A stretch of DNA of 64,000 nt from Marinomonas sp. TW1 (GTDB taxonomy: Bacteria; Pseudomonadota; Gammaproteobacteria; Pseudomonadales; Marinomonadaceae). The stretch is taken from NCBI RefSeq assembly GCF_001625355.1, contig NZ_JSEE01000016.1, positions 26,332-90,331 on the forward strand. Reading direction: 5' to 3'. Both the position numbers and the translations under genes were made by a program. The notes below the pieces were generated by a model. It saw only the letters and a program-made list of their open reading frames with translations, was not told where the DNA came from and did not search any database. Of this stretch, positions 44,525 through 53,175 are shown piece after piece. Numbering within the stretch: the first letter of the stretch is position 1; each line of letters opens with the position of its first letter.

Positions 44525-45906
44525 GAGACATGTTAAAAATCACGGATCTGGCCGTTTACGTTGATGATGTCTGTTTGTTAGAGCCGATTTCTTTAAGCCT
44601 GAGAGAAGGAGAGCCGTTGACTATTTTAGGTCAAACCGGTTCTGGTAAAAGTCTTTTAGCGCAAGCCATTATAGGGCTATTGCCTGATGAATTACGTTTG
44701 GTAGGGCAGGTTGAAGTTTTGGGTAAGACTTTGTCACTTGAAGAACGACGTGCCTTGTGGGGACGTGAGATGGTGATGTTACCCCAAGAGCCTTGGCATG
44801 CACTTGATCCTTTAATGAAAGGACAAGAGCAAGTAAAAGAAGTCTATCAATTGGTTCAGGGCGAAGACAAAACGACTGCAGAGCATAAAACTAGACTGGA
44901 TTTGGCTCACGTTGGTCTAACGGAAAATGGTCATAAGCGTCCGGGTCAGTTGTCGGGTGGAATGGCGCAACGTTTAGCCATTACGGCCGCCACGGCGGCA
45001 GGGGCGAATCTGATTTTAGCGGATGAGCCAACGAAGGGGCTCGATGTCACTCGCCGTGATGACATTGTGCGTTTGCTCCAAGCGCGGGCAGAAGGTGGCA
45101 GCCTGTTAACCATCACCCATGATGTGGCGATCGCTCGTCAATTGGCTGGGCGTTTGATGGTCATTAAAGGCGGTGCTTTAGTGGAAGAGGGCGAGGCTAA
45201 ACAAATTTTGAACCAGCCAACGGATGATTATACCAAAGCGCTGATTGCTGCTGAGCCAAAACAATGGCCAGAGCCTAAATTGGCGGAAGTTGGTAACACC
45301 TTAGTGTTAGAGGCTGACACGGTGGCGATTGAGCGGGGTGGCCGAACCTTGTTTAAAGACATTTCGTTTTCAGTGCATCAAGGGGAAGTCGTCGGTGTTG
45401 TGGGTGACAGTGGCTGTGGGAAATCATCCTTAGGCGATGCTTTATTAGGGTTGTTGCCATTACAGCAAGGCCAATTAAAACGATTGTCGAGCGCCTCAAA
45501 GCCTCACCAATGGTTAAAGCTGTATCAGGATCCACCTTCGGCTTTCACATCCAGTGTCAGTTTACAGCAATTGCTTGATGACTTGGTGCGGCTTCATAAG
45601 CTTGATCGATCCCGCATTGCGCCGCTGATGGCAAGATTAAGTTTGCCTGAAGGGATACTCGAACGTAATTGTTTGTCTGTATCGGGCGGTGAACTGCAGC
45701 GTTTTGCCATTTTGAGAGCCCTATTATTAGATCCGGTGTTTTTGTTTGCAGATGAGCCAACCTCTCGACTGGATCCTATTACAGCTCAAGAAGTGACTGA
45801 ATTGTTGGTTGAGTTGGCAAGGGAAACAGGTTGCGCTGTCTTATTGGTCAGTCATGACCCTGATTTAGTCAGCAAGACGTGTGATCAAGTGATTAGGTTA
45901 AGCTAA
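44521..45906 (+). CDS. Fused double ATPase of the Opp/Nik-type importer
   Basis: A 461-residue protein with two complete ABC cassettes, corresponding to NikD/DppD joined to NikE/DppF. First half: Walker A GQTGSGKS (about 38-45), signature LSGGMAQR, Walker B LILADEPTKGLD and switch TITHDVAIA. Second half: Walker A GDSGCGKSS, signature VSGGELQR, Walker B FLFADEPTSRLD and switch VSHDPDL. Both sites look functional. The second cassette lacks the usual Cys-rich C-terminal extension of OppD/DppF proteins. The start overlaps the permease stop by four bases. Confidence 0.93.
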   Translation: MRDMLKITDLAVYVDDVCLLEPISLSLREGEPLTILGQTGSGKSLLAQAIIGLLPDELRLVGQVEVLGKTLSLEERRALWGREMVMLPQEPWHALDPLMKGQEQVKEVYQLVQGEDKTTAEHKTRLDLAHVGLTENGHKRPGQLSGGMAQRLAITAATAAGANLILADEPTKGLDVTRRDDIVRLLQARAEGGSLLTITHDVAIARQLAGRLMVIKGGALVEEGEAKQILNQPTDDYTKALIAAEPKQWPEPKLAEVGNTLVLEADTVAIERGGRTLFKDISFSVHQGEVVGVVGDSGCGKSSLGDALLGLLPLQQGQLKRLSSASKPHQWLKLYQDPPSAFTSSVSLQQLLDDLVRLHKLDRSRIAPLMARLSLPEGILERNCLSVSGGELQRFAILRALLLDPVFLFADEPTSRLDPITAQEVTELLVELARETGCAVLLVSHDPDLVSKTCDQVIRLS

Positions 45907-45928
45907 AGCTTAATAATGAGTGAGCAAA

Positions 45929-45960
45929 AAAAACGCCCGAATAGAAATTCGGGCGTTTTT
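45929..45960. terminator. Terminator of the importer operon
   Basis: AAAAACGCCCGAAT (45929-45942), loop AGAA, ATTCGGGCGTTTTT (45947-45960): a perfect 14-bp stem with A- and T-runs on the two sides. Confidence 0.95.
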
Positions 45961-46053
45961 ATTCATACCTAAGAAAATTCTTTGCTGGCTTTATATTTAC
46001 GCCTTCCTGTGGTCTAATTTTTTGCTGAAAAATTGATTCTTTAGGATGCAAGC

Positions 46054-46305
46054 ATGTCATTAAAAAAAGTGATTCTTTTACCCATTTTTACAGGTCTTCT
46101 GGGACTGTCTTCAACAAGCTTGTTTGCTTTTGATGACTATTGCACACCAAAATTAAATAAGTACCTTGAAAATGTACAAAAAACAGTAGATTCAAAGTAC
46201 ATCTCTAGCCGCCAAAAAGACGTCGCACAAAAAATTTTAGATAAGGTCAAAAACAGTCGTAATGACACAAAAGATTGTGTGTTAATTGATAAGTTACTGC
46301 CTTAA
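46054..46305 (+). CDS. Small secreted protein of unknown function
   Basis: An 83-residue protein with a clear signal peptide (about 1-25, cleavage near LFA|FDD). The mature part of about 58 residues is lysine-rich and helical-looking, with two cysteines (DDYCTPK and TKDCVLI) that could form a disulphide in the periplasm. No family recognised. It lies between a strong terminator and the hybrid-kinase gene, with 191 bases before the latter, so it is probably expressed alone. Confidence 0.6.
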   Translation: MSLKKVILLPIFTGLLGLSSTSLFAFDDYCTPKLNKYLENVQKTVDSKYISSRQKDVAQKILDKVKNSRNDTKDCVLIDKLLP

Positions 46306-46409
46306 TATTTCGCCTGTTTTCATTGCAATGATAGAGCGATTGAAACGAATAGGTCATGGTTTGATTTTCATATACAGCATTGTCTTTTAAACTAAAATTC
46401 TTGCTCAGC

Positions 46410-46437
46410 CATAACAAAGTTATAAATTTCTGTTATG
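46410..46437. promoter_or_regulatory. Inverted repeat upstream of the large hybrid kinase
   Basis: CATAACA (46410-46416) and TGTTATG (46431-46437) form a perfect 7-bp inverted repeat separated by 14 bases. It may be an operator or a simple AT-rich hairpin; no known regulator is assigned. Confidence 0.35.
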
Positions 46438-46496
46438 TTTATCAGTGCTTGTTTCAGAAAGTACTTTGTTTAGACTCGTTGTAATGGAGAAGGTAA

Positions 46497-49400
46497 ATGT
46501 CAAAAATAGAGGCGACATTAAAAGTAGTCCAGGGATTAATGGGGGCTTCTTATGTGGCTTTGGTGTATCGACATGGAGAAACCATTTCAGTCGGCACTCT
46601 AGATAATGTCATCTATCCCGACGATTTAGCCATCAATATGGCTATGCAAGGCGCGTGTCGCTATGCCGACGTCAGTGTCGTTAATGATCTGACGCCTATC
46701 TTGAACGATGTGTCTAATCTGAGCTTTTGTTTTGTTGAACCTGTTAGACAGATTGAGGCCAGCTTGGTTTGTCTCGGTCACCATGCATATTCTAAAACAA
46801 CGGAGCAGACGGAAACGGATATGGCGTCTGTCATAAGCTTACTATCTGTCATTGGACAAGATGATGAGACGCAAGTAAGTCGGCAAGATTTGCTTAATTT
46901 ACATGACAATATTCCAGCGTATGTCGCCTTAGTAGATCGAGATCTTAGATACGAGTTTGTAAATGATACTTATGAGCGACGCTTTTCTCTCACTCGACAC
47001 GAGATTGTTGGGAAATCGATTAGAGAACTGATTCCAGCTGAGTTTTATACCCAAATAGAAGGCAAACTCAAAGAAGCGTTGCAGGGTGCTTCCGTACAGT
47101 ATAATTATCAGGTGACGGTGGGTGAGGGGCAAGAAATACGTTTTCTAAAGTCGTCTTATGTGCCGAGATTTGAAGCTGGTGAAGTCACTGGATTGTACTT
47201 ATGCATGCAAGATATTACGTCACAACGACGTATGATTAATACCTTAAAATCTCTTCATGCGGTGACGGCAGATAATGCTTTGCCTTTAGAAGAGAAACTG
47301 GAACGCATTTTAAACGTTGGTTGTCAGCAGTTTGCTTTACCCTTTGGGATTATAAGCCAGATCGAAGGGTCAAACTATGAAATAAAGTATGCCGTGACGC
47401 CGAATGGTGAAGTGGAAGTCGGTGCTCAGTTTCAAGTTGATAATACTTATTGTGTTCACACGCTACAAAATGATTTACCAACCTCCTATCACCATACTGC
47501 GATCAGTGACATTCAGAATCATCCTTGTTATCAGACGTTTGGCCTTGAGGCTTACATAGGCATTGTGATTTATGTTGGTGATCAGCGTTATGGTACTTTG
47601 AATTTTTCCAGTCCTCATCCTAAAAATGGTGCATTTGGTGAAGACGATTATGAACTGATCAAACTTTTTGCTCAGTGGGTAGGTAATGCCATTAGTCGTC
47701 ATCAAGATGAATTGAATCTGCGCTTAGCAGAACATCAAAAGCACCTTATTTTAGAAGCCATTCACGAAGGCATTTTTGGTATTAGTCGCACCGGTGAAAT
47801 CACGTTTGCCAATACGGCCTCTTGTCAGATTTTGGGTTATCAACTCAGCGATGTATTAGGTAAGAATGTATTAGGCCTATTGGGTAGCGCAGAGAAAAAG
47901 TATCAGTCTTGCCAGCCTGTGATTGAGTCGATAAGAACCACTTTAGAAACGGGTAAAAAAACCTATGCTAGGGCAGAGCTTTTGTCCCCGAATGGTCATG
48001 CTTTTGTGTGCGAATATTCTTGTATGGCCGTGCGTGACGAGCACAATGTGGTTACTGGCGCGGTGGTTTCCTTCCAAGATAGAACGGAACAGATTCGTGC
48101 AGAACAGGACTTGCGCGAACAGAAAAAAATGTTTGAATCACTCTTTGTTAATGCGCCTGAAGCCATTGTATTTGTTAATAAAGAGCGACAAATTAAAATG
48201 GCAAATTCAGCCTTTTGCGAACTGTTTGGTTATCAAGAAGCCGAATTGTTAGAGAAAACGACTGAACAACTTTATGCTGATGAGACCGATTTCATCCAAA
48301 AAGGGCAGGAGTATTACGGTGAAGAGCAAAAAGTACTAAACCGTTTTCATGTGTCGTATCGCAATAAGCAAGGCAATGTTTTTCATTCGGAAACGATTGG
48401 CAGCCGCATTGATGCTGAGGATGGTTCGCTGTTGGGTTACATTGCGCATGTTCGTGATGTCAGTGAACGATTGGCGGTCGAACAAAAGATGATCAACACC
48501 AATTTGCGTCTATCTATTGCTGCGGATGCTGCTGGTATCGGGGTATGGGAACTGGATCTTAAGGACCGAAGTTTACATTGGGACGATTGGATGTATCGTC
48601 TTTATGGAATGCCCAGTGACCATGATAACGCCCCTTTAAAGGTCTGGGAGGACTGTGTTCATCTAGAAGATAAGCTGAGACTAAAAGACACATTTGAACG
48701 GATTGAAAGTTTTGGTTTCACTGTACAGCCAGAAGAAGATGCGACGGCCATTTCAGAAGAGTTGGATTTTGATTTTCGTATTACGCGCTACGATGGACAA
48801 ACTCGCTTCCTCAAATCGAATGCCGCTGTGGTGTTTGATGACAATGGTGTGGCGACAAGATTGGTTGGCGTTAATATGGACATTACATCGCGTAAAGAAA
48901 CGGAAGAGTTGTTACGTTCAGCCAGTGAGCAAGCGGTTGCCGCGAGCAAAGCGAAAAGTGATTTCCTTGCTACCATGAGTCATGAAATCAGAACTCCATT
49001 AAATGGTGTGCTTGGTATGGCTGAGTTGCTGTCTGGTACCAAACTCGACAGAGAGCAAGGAGAGCAGTTAAGGGTATTACGAGATTCTGGTGAAAGTTTG
49101 CTGGAGCTGATTGATGGCATTCTTGATTTTTCTAAAATCGAAGCAGGCCATTTATCCATTGAAAGGGTTGATTTCGATTTAGAAAAAGCCATTTTTGATG
49201 TTGTGCGCCTGTTGATGATTAAGGCCGAAGAAAAAGGCATTGATCTATTAGTCGAATACGATGATTCATGCCCTCGTTACTTAGTCGGTGATGTCTTTAG
49301 AATCAAACAAGTGATCACAAACCTTGTCAGTAATGCCATTAAATTCACCCATGTTGGTCATGTTTTAGTGTCCGTCAAAGGTCAGGCGGATCATCAAGGG

Positions 49401-50942
49401 CAAGTGGCGCTGACGATACATGTTCAAGATACTGGCGTCGGTATTGCTAGTGATGTGCAGCCACATTTGTTTAGTGCGTTTGTTCAAGCCGATAGTTCAA
49501 CCACGAGGAAGTTTGGCGGTACAGGCCTAGGTTTGGCCATTACCAAACAATTAGTTAGCTTAATGAATGGGCAGGTTGCCTTAGAAAGTGAGCTCAATGA
49601 AGGAGCATGTTTCAGTGTCTCTTTAACGCTCGCGGAAAGTCATGCGAAGCCAAGAATAGAAACAATCGCCGATGAAGCGTTATTGATCGGTAAAAAAACC
49701 ATTGTCATTGATGATAATGAAACCAACCTGACCATTTTAAAGAATCAGTTGGCATCTTCTGGTATAACCGCTGATACAGAATCACAACCACGCAAAGGCT
49801 TGTCTCGTATCCGCTGGGCTTATGAGAATCAACAGCCGTACGACATTATTGTGTTGGATTACATGATGCCAGAACTGGATGGTTTGATGCTATCTAGGAA
49901 GATACGAGAATTTTGTGGCTCATTATATCAACCAACCATCTTAATTACTTCCTCGGCGGGGTTGTTGTCTCATCAAGAATTAACGGATGCAGGAATCAAT
50001 TTGTGTATCGCAAAACCCATGGGGGCGTTAAGTTTGAAGAAAGGCTTAGCGTATTGTGTATCAAAAGATGTCTTAGCCTATCAAGTCTCGACGGATGACC
50101 CTGATAATTCTGTTCAAAACGGTAATGACAAAACCCAGGGTAAAGAAGGTGATAATCGCGGTCGAATTTTAGTCGTAGAAGACATGAAAGCAAACATGGC
50201 GGTTGCTCATGGCGTTTTATCTCGAATGGGATTTGACGTCATCGAGGCGACAAATGGTGAATTGGGGGTGAAAAGCTGGCAACAGCACCAACCTGATCTA
50301 ATATTAATGGATCTACATATGCCAGTCATGGATGGTTTGACAGCAATGAGGCACATACGCCAAGCGGAAAAAATAGAACAGTTAAAGCGCGTGCCCATCT
50401 TTGCGTTAACCGCAGACATTATGCCGGAAACCTCTGCTGAGGTCTTTCGTGCTGGGGGCGATGGTGTTGTACCAAAGCCATTTAAACAAATGCATTTAAC
50501 GCAAGTATTTGAAGAATGGTTACCCACTAAAAACAATCTTTCTTTATCAACGGAAGAGGTCATTCAACCTGCCGAAACGGAAGTAAACTCCGATGGTTCA
50601 CGTTTTATTGATGTTTCTATTCTACAGGAATTAAAACAGGCATTAGGAGATGATGTGCATTTATTGGTGAATGCTTTTTACGCCGACGTGGATCAGATCA
50701 TGGAGGGGTTTGCTAAAATCGTATATCCTGAGAATGAGTTTGAAAATATCACTCATTTGTCTCATAGTCTTAAGTCAGTCAGTCAAAATGTTGGCGCTAT
50801 GTCTTTGTCTGAAATAGCAGCTAAGTTAGAGGTTGAAAGTCGATTAGGGCAGCTCGTTAATTTTGATCAAGACGTTAAAAATATGATGATCACTTATCAA
50901 AAAGTGAAAAACGAATTACCACGAGTCATGGCGAATTTATGA
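46497..50942 (+). CDS. Large soluble multi-PAS/GAF hybrid histidine kinase
   Basis: A 1481-residue kinase without transmembrane segments. Domain order by eye: an N-terminal GAF-like region (1-120); PAS (about 130-245); GAF (about 260-400, with YCVHTLQNDLP); PAS (about 410-540); PAS (about 545-660); PAS/PAC (about 670-800). Then come HisKA with [11 protein letters not shown] (H829), HATPase with LVSNAIKFT and GGTGLGLAI, receiver 1 (VLDYMMP, D1121), receiver 2 (LMDLHMP, D1272) and a C-terminal HPt with SHSLKSVSQNVGA (H1423). This is a complete internal phosphorelay. The next gene overlaps by four bases and encodes a REC-GGDEF protein, its likely output. The input signal is unknown; it should be cytoplasmic. 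Confidence 0.92.
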   Translation: MSKIEATLKVVQGLMGASYVALVYRHGETISVGTLDNVIYPDDLAINMAMQGACRYADVSVVNDLTPILNDVSNLSFCFVEPVRQIEASLVCLGHHAYSKTTEQTETDMASVISLLSVIGQDDETQVSRQDLLNLHDNIPAYVALVDRDLRYEFVNDTYERRFSLTRHEIVGKSIRELIPAEFYTQIEGKLKEALQGASVQYNYQVTVGEGQEIRFLKSSYVPRFEAGEVTGLYLCMQDITSQRRMINTLKSLHAVTADNALPLEEKLERILNVGCQQFALPFGIISQIEGSNYEIKYAVTPNGEVEVGAQFQVDNTYCVHTLQNDLPTSYHHTAISDIQNHPCYQTFGLEAYIGIVIYVGDQRYGTLNFSSPHPKNGAFGEDDYELIKLFAQWVGNAISRHQDELNLRLAEHQKHLILEAIHEGIFGISRTGEITFANTASCQILGYQLSDVLGKNVLGLLGSAEKKYQSCQPVIESIRTTLETGKKTYARAELLSPNGHAFVCEYSCMAVRDEHNVVTGAVVSFQDRTEQIRAEQDLREQKKMFESLFVNAPEAIVFVNKERQIKMANSAFCELFGYQEAELLEKTTEQLYADETDFIQKGQEYYGEEQKVLNRFHVSYRNKQGNVFHSETIGSRIDAEDGSLLGYIAHVRDVSERLAVEQKMINTNLRLSIAADAAGIGVWELDLKDRSLHWDDWMYRLYGMPSDHDNAPLKVWEDCVHLEDKLRLKDTFERIESFGFTVQPEEDATAISEELDFDFRITRYDGQTRFLKSNAAVVFDDNGVATRLVGVNMDITSRKETEELLRSASEQAVAASKAKSDFLATMSHEIRTPLNGVLGMAELLSGTKLDREQGEQLRVLRDSGESLLELIDGILDFSKIEAGHLSIERVDFDLEKAIFDVVRLLMIKAEEKGIDLLVEYDDSCPRYLVGDVFRIKQVITNLVSNAIKFTHVGHVLVSVKGQADHQGQVALTIHVQDTGVGIASDVQPHLFSAFVQADSSTTRKFGGTGLGLAITKQLVSLMNGQVALESELNEGACFSVSLTLAESHAKPRIETIADEALLIGKKTIVIDDNETNLTILKNQLASSGITADTESQPRKGLSRIRWAYENQQPYDIIVLDYMMPELDGLMLSRKIREFCGSLYQPTILITSSAGLLSHQELTDAGINLCIAKPMGALSLKKGLAYCVSKDVLAYQVSTDDPDNSVQNGNDKTQGKEGDNRGRILVVEDMKANMAVAHGVLSRMGFDVIEATNGELGVKSWQQHQPDLILMDLHMPVMDGLTAMRHIRQAEKIEQLKRVPIFALTADIMPETSAEVFRAGGDGVVPKPFKQMHLTQVFEEWLPTKNNLSLSTEEVIQPAETEVNSDGSRFIDVSILQELKQALGDDVHLLVNAFYADVDQIMEGFAKIVYPENEFENITHLSHSLKSVSQNVGAMSLSEIAAKLEVESRLGQLVNFDQDVKNMMITYQKVKNELPRVMANL

Positions 50943-51859
50943 AAGTATTGATTGCTGACGACACGAATACCGATCGCTTATTGCTTAAATTACATCTTGC
51001 AAAACTTGGCTGTCAGGTCATCGAAGCCAAAAATGGGCAAGAGGCAGTGTCTCAGTATTTAGCCCATTTAGATGAAATAGATTTGATTTTGATTGATGTG
51101 CAAATGCCTGCCTTAAATGGTTTTGATGCCGTTAAGGCGATTCGAGAAATACAACAACAAAATCAACAAGAGTGGTTTCCAGTTATCTTTCTAAGTGCCA
51201 GTGGTAATGAAACGGACGTTGAAAACGGCATTATGGCAGGGGGAGATGATTATCTGATCAAACCCATTAGCCAAAAAATACTGGCGGCAAAGATGCATGC
51301 GATGAAACGCATTTCAGACATGCGGAGTCGTTTAGTTGAGTCAAACAAGATGTTGGAAAGTTTGGCGTCTACGGATTATCTCACAGGCATCGCCAATCGA
51401 CGCTTTTTTGAAGTGAGTTTGGGCAATGAGCTAAGCACTTATACTGCTGAAAGCAGCAGTTGTATGGCTTGCGGTATTTTGGATCTAGACAAGTTCAAAA
51501 ATATTAATGACAGCTTTGGGCATGACATAGGTGATAAAGTCTTAATTGATGTATCAAATTTGATTCAACAGCATATGACAGAAAAGGACTTGTTTGGTCG
51601 CTTAGGTGGGGAAGAGTTTGGTTTGTTACTGATGTCAGAGAGTCGAGAGGGATTGATAGAAAGGTTCGAAGAGATTCGTCAATTGATCGAAAACTATCAA
51701 TTTAAGGTCAAGGAACAGCTAATTGACATCACTACCAGCATTGGGGTTGTCGCGGTTTCAGATGACTGTAAGACTCGAAATCAGCTTTTAAAGCGGGCAG
51801 ATGAATTGTTATACGAAGCCAAAAGCTCGGGTCGGAATCGAGTCTGTTTTGATGTGTAG
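50939..51859 (+). CDS. REC-GGDEF response regulator (diguanylate cyclase)
   Basis: A 306-residue protein with a receiver (LIADDTNTDR, LILIDVQMPALNG with D53) and a C-terminal GGDEF domain. The active-site motif is RLGGEEFGLLL, with DLDKFKNINDSFGHDIGDKV upstream and TSIGVVAVSDD downstream, so cyclase activity is expected. The inhibitory-site RxxD that should sit five residues before GGEEF reads TEKD, so product inhibition through the I-site is doubtful. It overlaps the hybrid kinase by four bases; phosphotransfer from the kinase HPt to D53 is the natural model. Confidence 0.94.
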   Translation: MKVLIADDTNTDRLLLKLHLAKLGCQVIEAKNGQEAVSQYLAHLDEIDLILIDVQMPALNGFDAVKAIREIQQQNQQEWFPVIFLSASGNETDVENGIMAGGDDYLIKPISQKILAAKMHAMKRISDMRSRLVESNKMLESLASTDYLTGIANRRFFEVSLGNELSTYTAESSSCMACGILDLDKFKNINDSFGHDIGDKVLIDVSNLIQQHMTEKDLFGRLGGEEFGLLLMSESREGLIERFEEIRQLIENYQFKVKEQLIDITTSIGVVAVSDDCKTRNQLLKRADELLYEAKSSGRNRVCFDV

Positions 51860-51915
51860 ACCCTGACTCGTATTTTGATTAAAATGCGGGCGATTTTTAC
51901 CTGTTTGAGTAGTTC

Positions 51916-52527
51916 ATGAATATTGATTTTTCTATTTTATCGGCCACTTTGCTGTTTCTCTTCGTTATAGATCCGTTTGGTAATATTCCCATTTTGTTGT
52001 CTGCGATGAAGGGAGTGCCACAGAAACGCCAGTCTAAAATTGTGTTAAGAGATGGTTTGATTGGTCTGCTGATATTAGTCAGTTTCTTGTTTTTTGGTGC
52101 CGAGTTTCTGGCGTTACTTCATTTAGAAACCGAGTCTATTTCGATCGCTGGTGGCGTGGTGCTGTTTGTGATTGCATTGAAAATGATCTTTCCCAGCGTG
52201 ATTCAGGCGGATAAACATCAGCCTATTGAACCTTTTATTGTGCCCATTTCAATTCCTATGTTGGCCGGGCCTTCGACGTTAGCAACCTTGTTGGTGATGG
52301 TGAAAAGTTACCCAGGGGATGAAATGGGCTTGCTGATTTCCGTCTTTGCAGCTTGGGGGATTTCTGTGGTGATTTTAGCGCTTGCCCCTTTGCTGAATCG
52401 CCTCTTAAAAGAAAAAGGCTTGGCCGCTCTGGAGCGTTTGATGGGCATGCTATTGCTGATGATGGCCGTACAAATGTTAGTGAATGGCGTGAGAAGTTTG
52501 TTTACTCACACCATGGCGTCTTTGTAG
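51916..52527 (+). CDS. MarC family inner-membrane protein
   Basis: A 203-residue membrane protein with six hydrophobic segments, of the MarC/YhgN (UPF0056) family. Recognisable segments are FLFVIDPFGNIPILLSAMKG near the N-terminus, VPISIPMLAGPSTLATLLVM in the centre, and RLMGMLLLMMAVQMLVNGV at the end. The family was once linked to multiple antibiotic resistance, but that has not held up; neutral amino-acid transport has been proposed for some members. Single gene, convergent with rraA. Confidence 0.9.
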   Translation: MNIDFSILSATLLFLFVIDPFGNIPILLSAMKGVPQKRQSKIVLRDGLIGLLILVSFLFFGAEFLALLHLETESISIAGGVVLFVIALKMIFPSVIQADKHQPIEPFIVPISIPMLAGPSTLATLLVMVKSYPGDEMGLLISVFAAWGISVVILALAPLLNRLLKEKGLAALERLMGMLLLMMAVQMLVNGVRSLFTHTMASL

Positions 52528-52535
52528 GTAGATTA

Positions 52536-52564
52536 GTCAGTTAAGTTGAGACGGCTTAACTGAC
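52536..52564. terminator. Hairpin between marC-like gene and rraA
   Basis: GTCAGTTAAG (52536-52545) pairs with CTTAACTGAC (52555-52564) around a nine-base loop, between convergent genes. No T-run on either side, so its terminator role is uncertain. Confidence 0.4.
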
Positions 52565-52572
52565 CGCTCCCG

Positions 52573-53064
52573 CTACTCTGGCAGGGGGAGTGCTTGCTTG
52601 GAGACCAGCGTACCGTTTAAATCACAATAGATATAGTCACCTTCTGCTATTTGAATGCCAGCAAAAGACACCGTTTGACCGAGTTTCCCCAGGCCTTTTT
52701 TCTCTGTTGGTAAAGGGTGAGCGCACAGAGCGTGAATCCCTATGTCTAGTTCTGACTGAGCGTTTACGTCACGAATTGCACCGTGAATAACAAACCCTTC
52801 CCAGCCATTTTTTGACGCTTTCTCTGCTAGCATATCCCCTAATAGTGCTCGTCTTTTGCTCCCCCCACCATCGACGACCATGACTCTACCTTGGCCATTT
52901 TCATTGACCAATTCTCGTACTCGACTGTTGTCTTCAAAACACGATACGGTGACGGCTTGCCCATAAAAACAAGTGCGTTTCCCATAGGATTGAAAGACCG
53001 GTTCTGCAATTTGAATTTGTTCAGGGTATAGGTCGCACAGGTCAGGTAACAAGTCTTTCATCAC
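52573..53064 (-). CDS. rraA: RraA family protein (RNase E activity regulator type)
   Basis: A 163-residue RraA-fold protein. It has PDLCDLYPE near the start, FYGQAVTVSCFEDNSRVREL, VMVVDGGGSKRRALLGDMLAEKA and GFVIHGAIRDV, all close to E. coli RraA, which binds RNase E and inhibits mRNA decay. The same fold includes HMG aldolases, which need a metal site involving the RD of GAIRDV; that dyad is present, so enzymatic activity cannot be excluded. Length matches RraA (about 160). Confidence 0.9.
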   Translation of the reverse strand: MMKDLLPDLCDLYPEQIQIAEPVFQSYGKRTCFYGQAVTVSCFEDNSRVRELVNENGQGRVMVVDGGGSKRRALLGDMLAEKASKNGWEGFVIHGAIRDVNAQSELDIGIHALCAHPLPTEKKGLGKLGQTVSFAGIQIAEGDYIYCDLNGTLVSKQALPLPE

Positions 53065-53175
53065 GTCATCTCTTTTATGGTGAAGGGGTATCCATAGTTA
53101 AACTTTAAAATAGGAGGCATTTAGCGGCCAGTTTTACATCATCATGTTGAATATTGATCAACTTGATAGTCCTAT

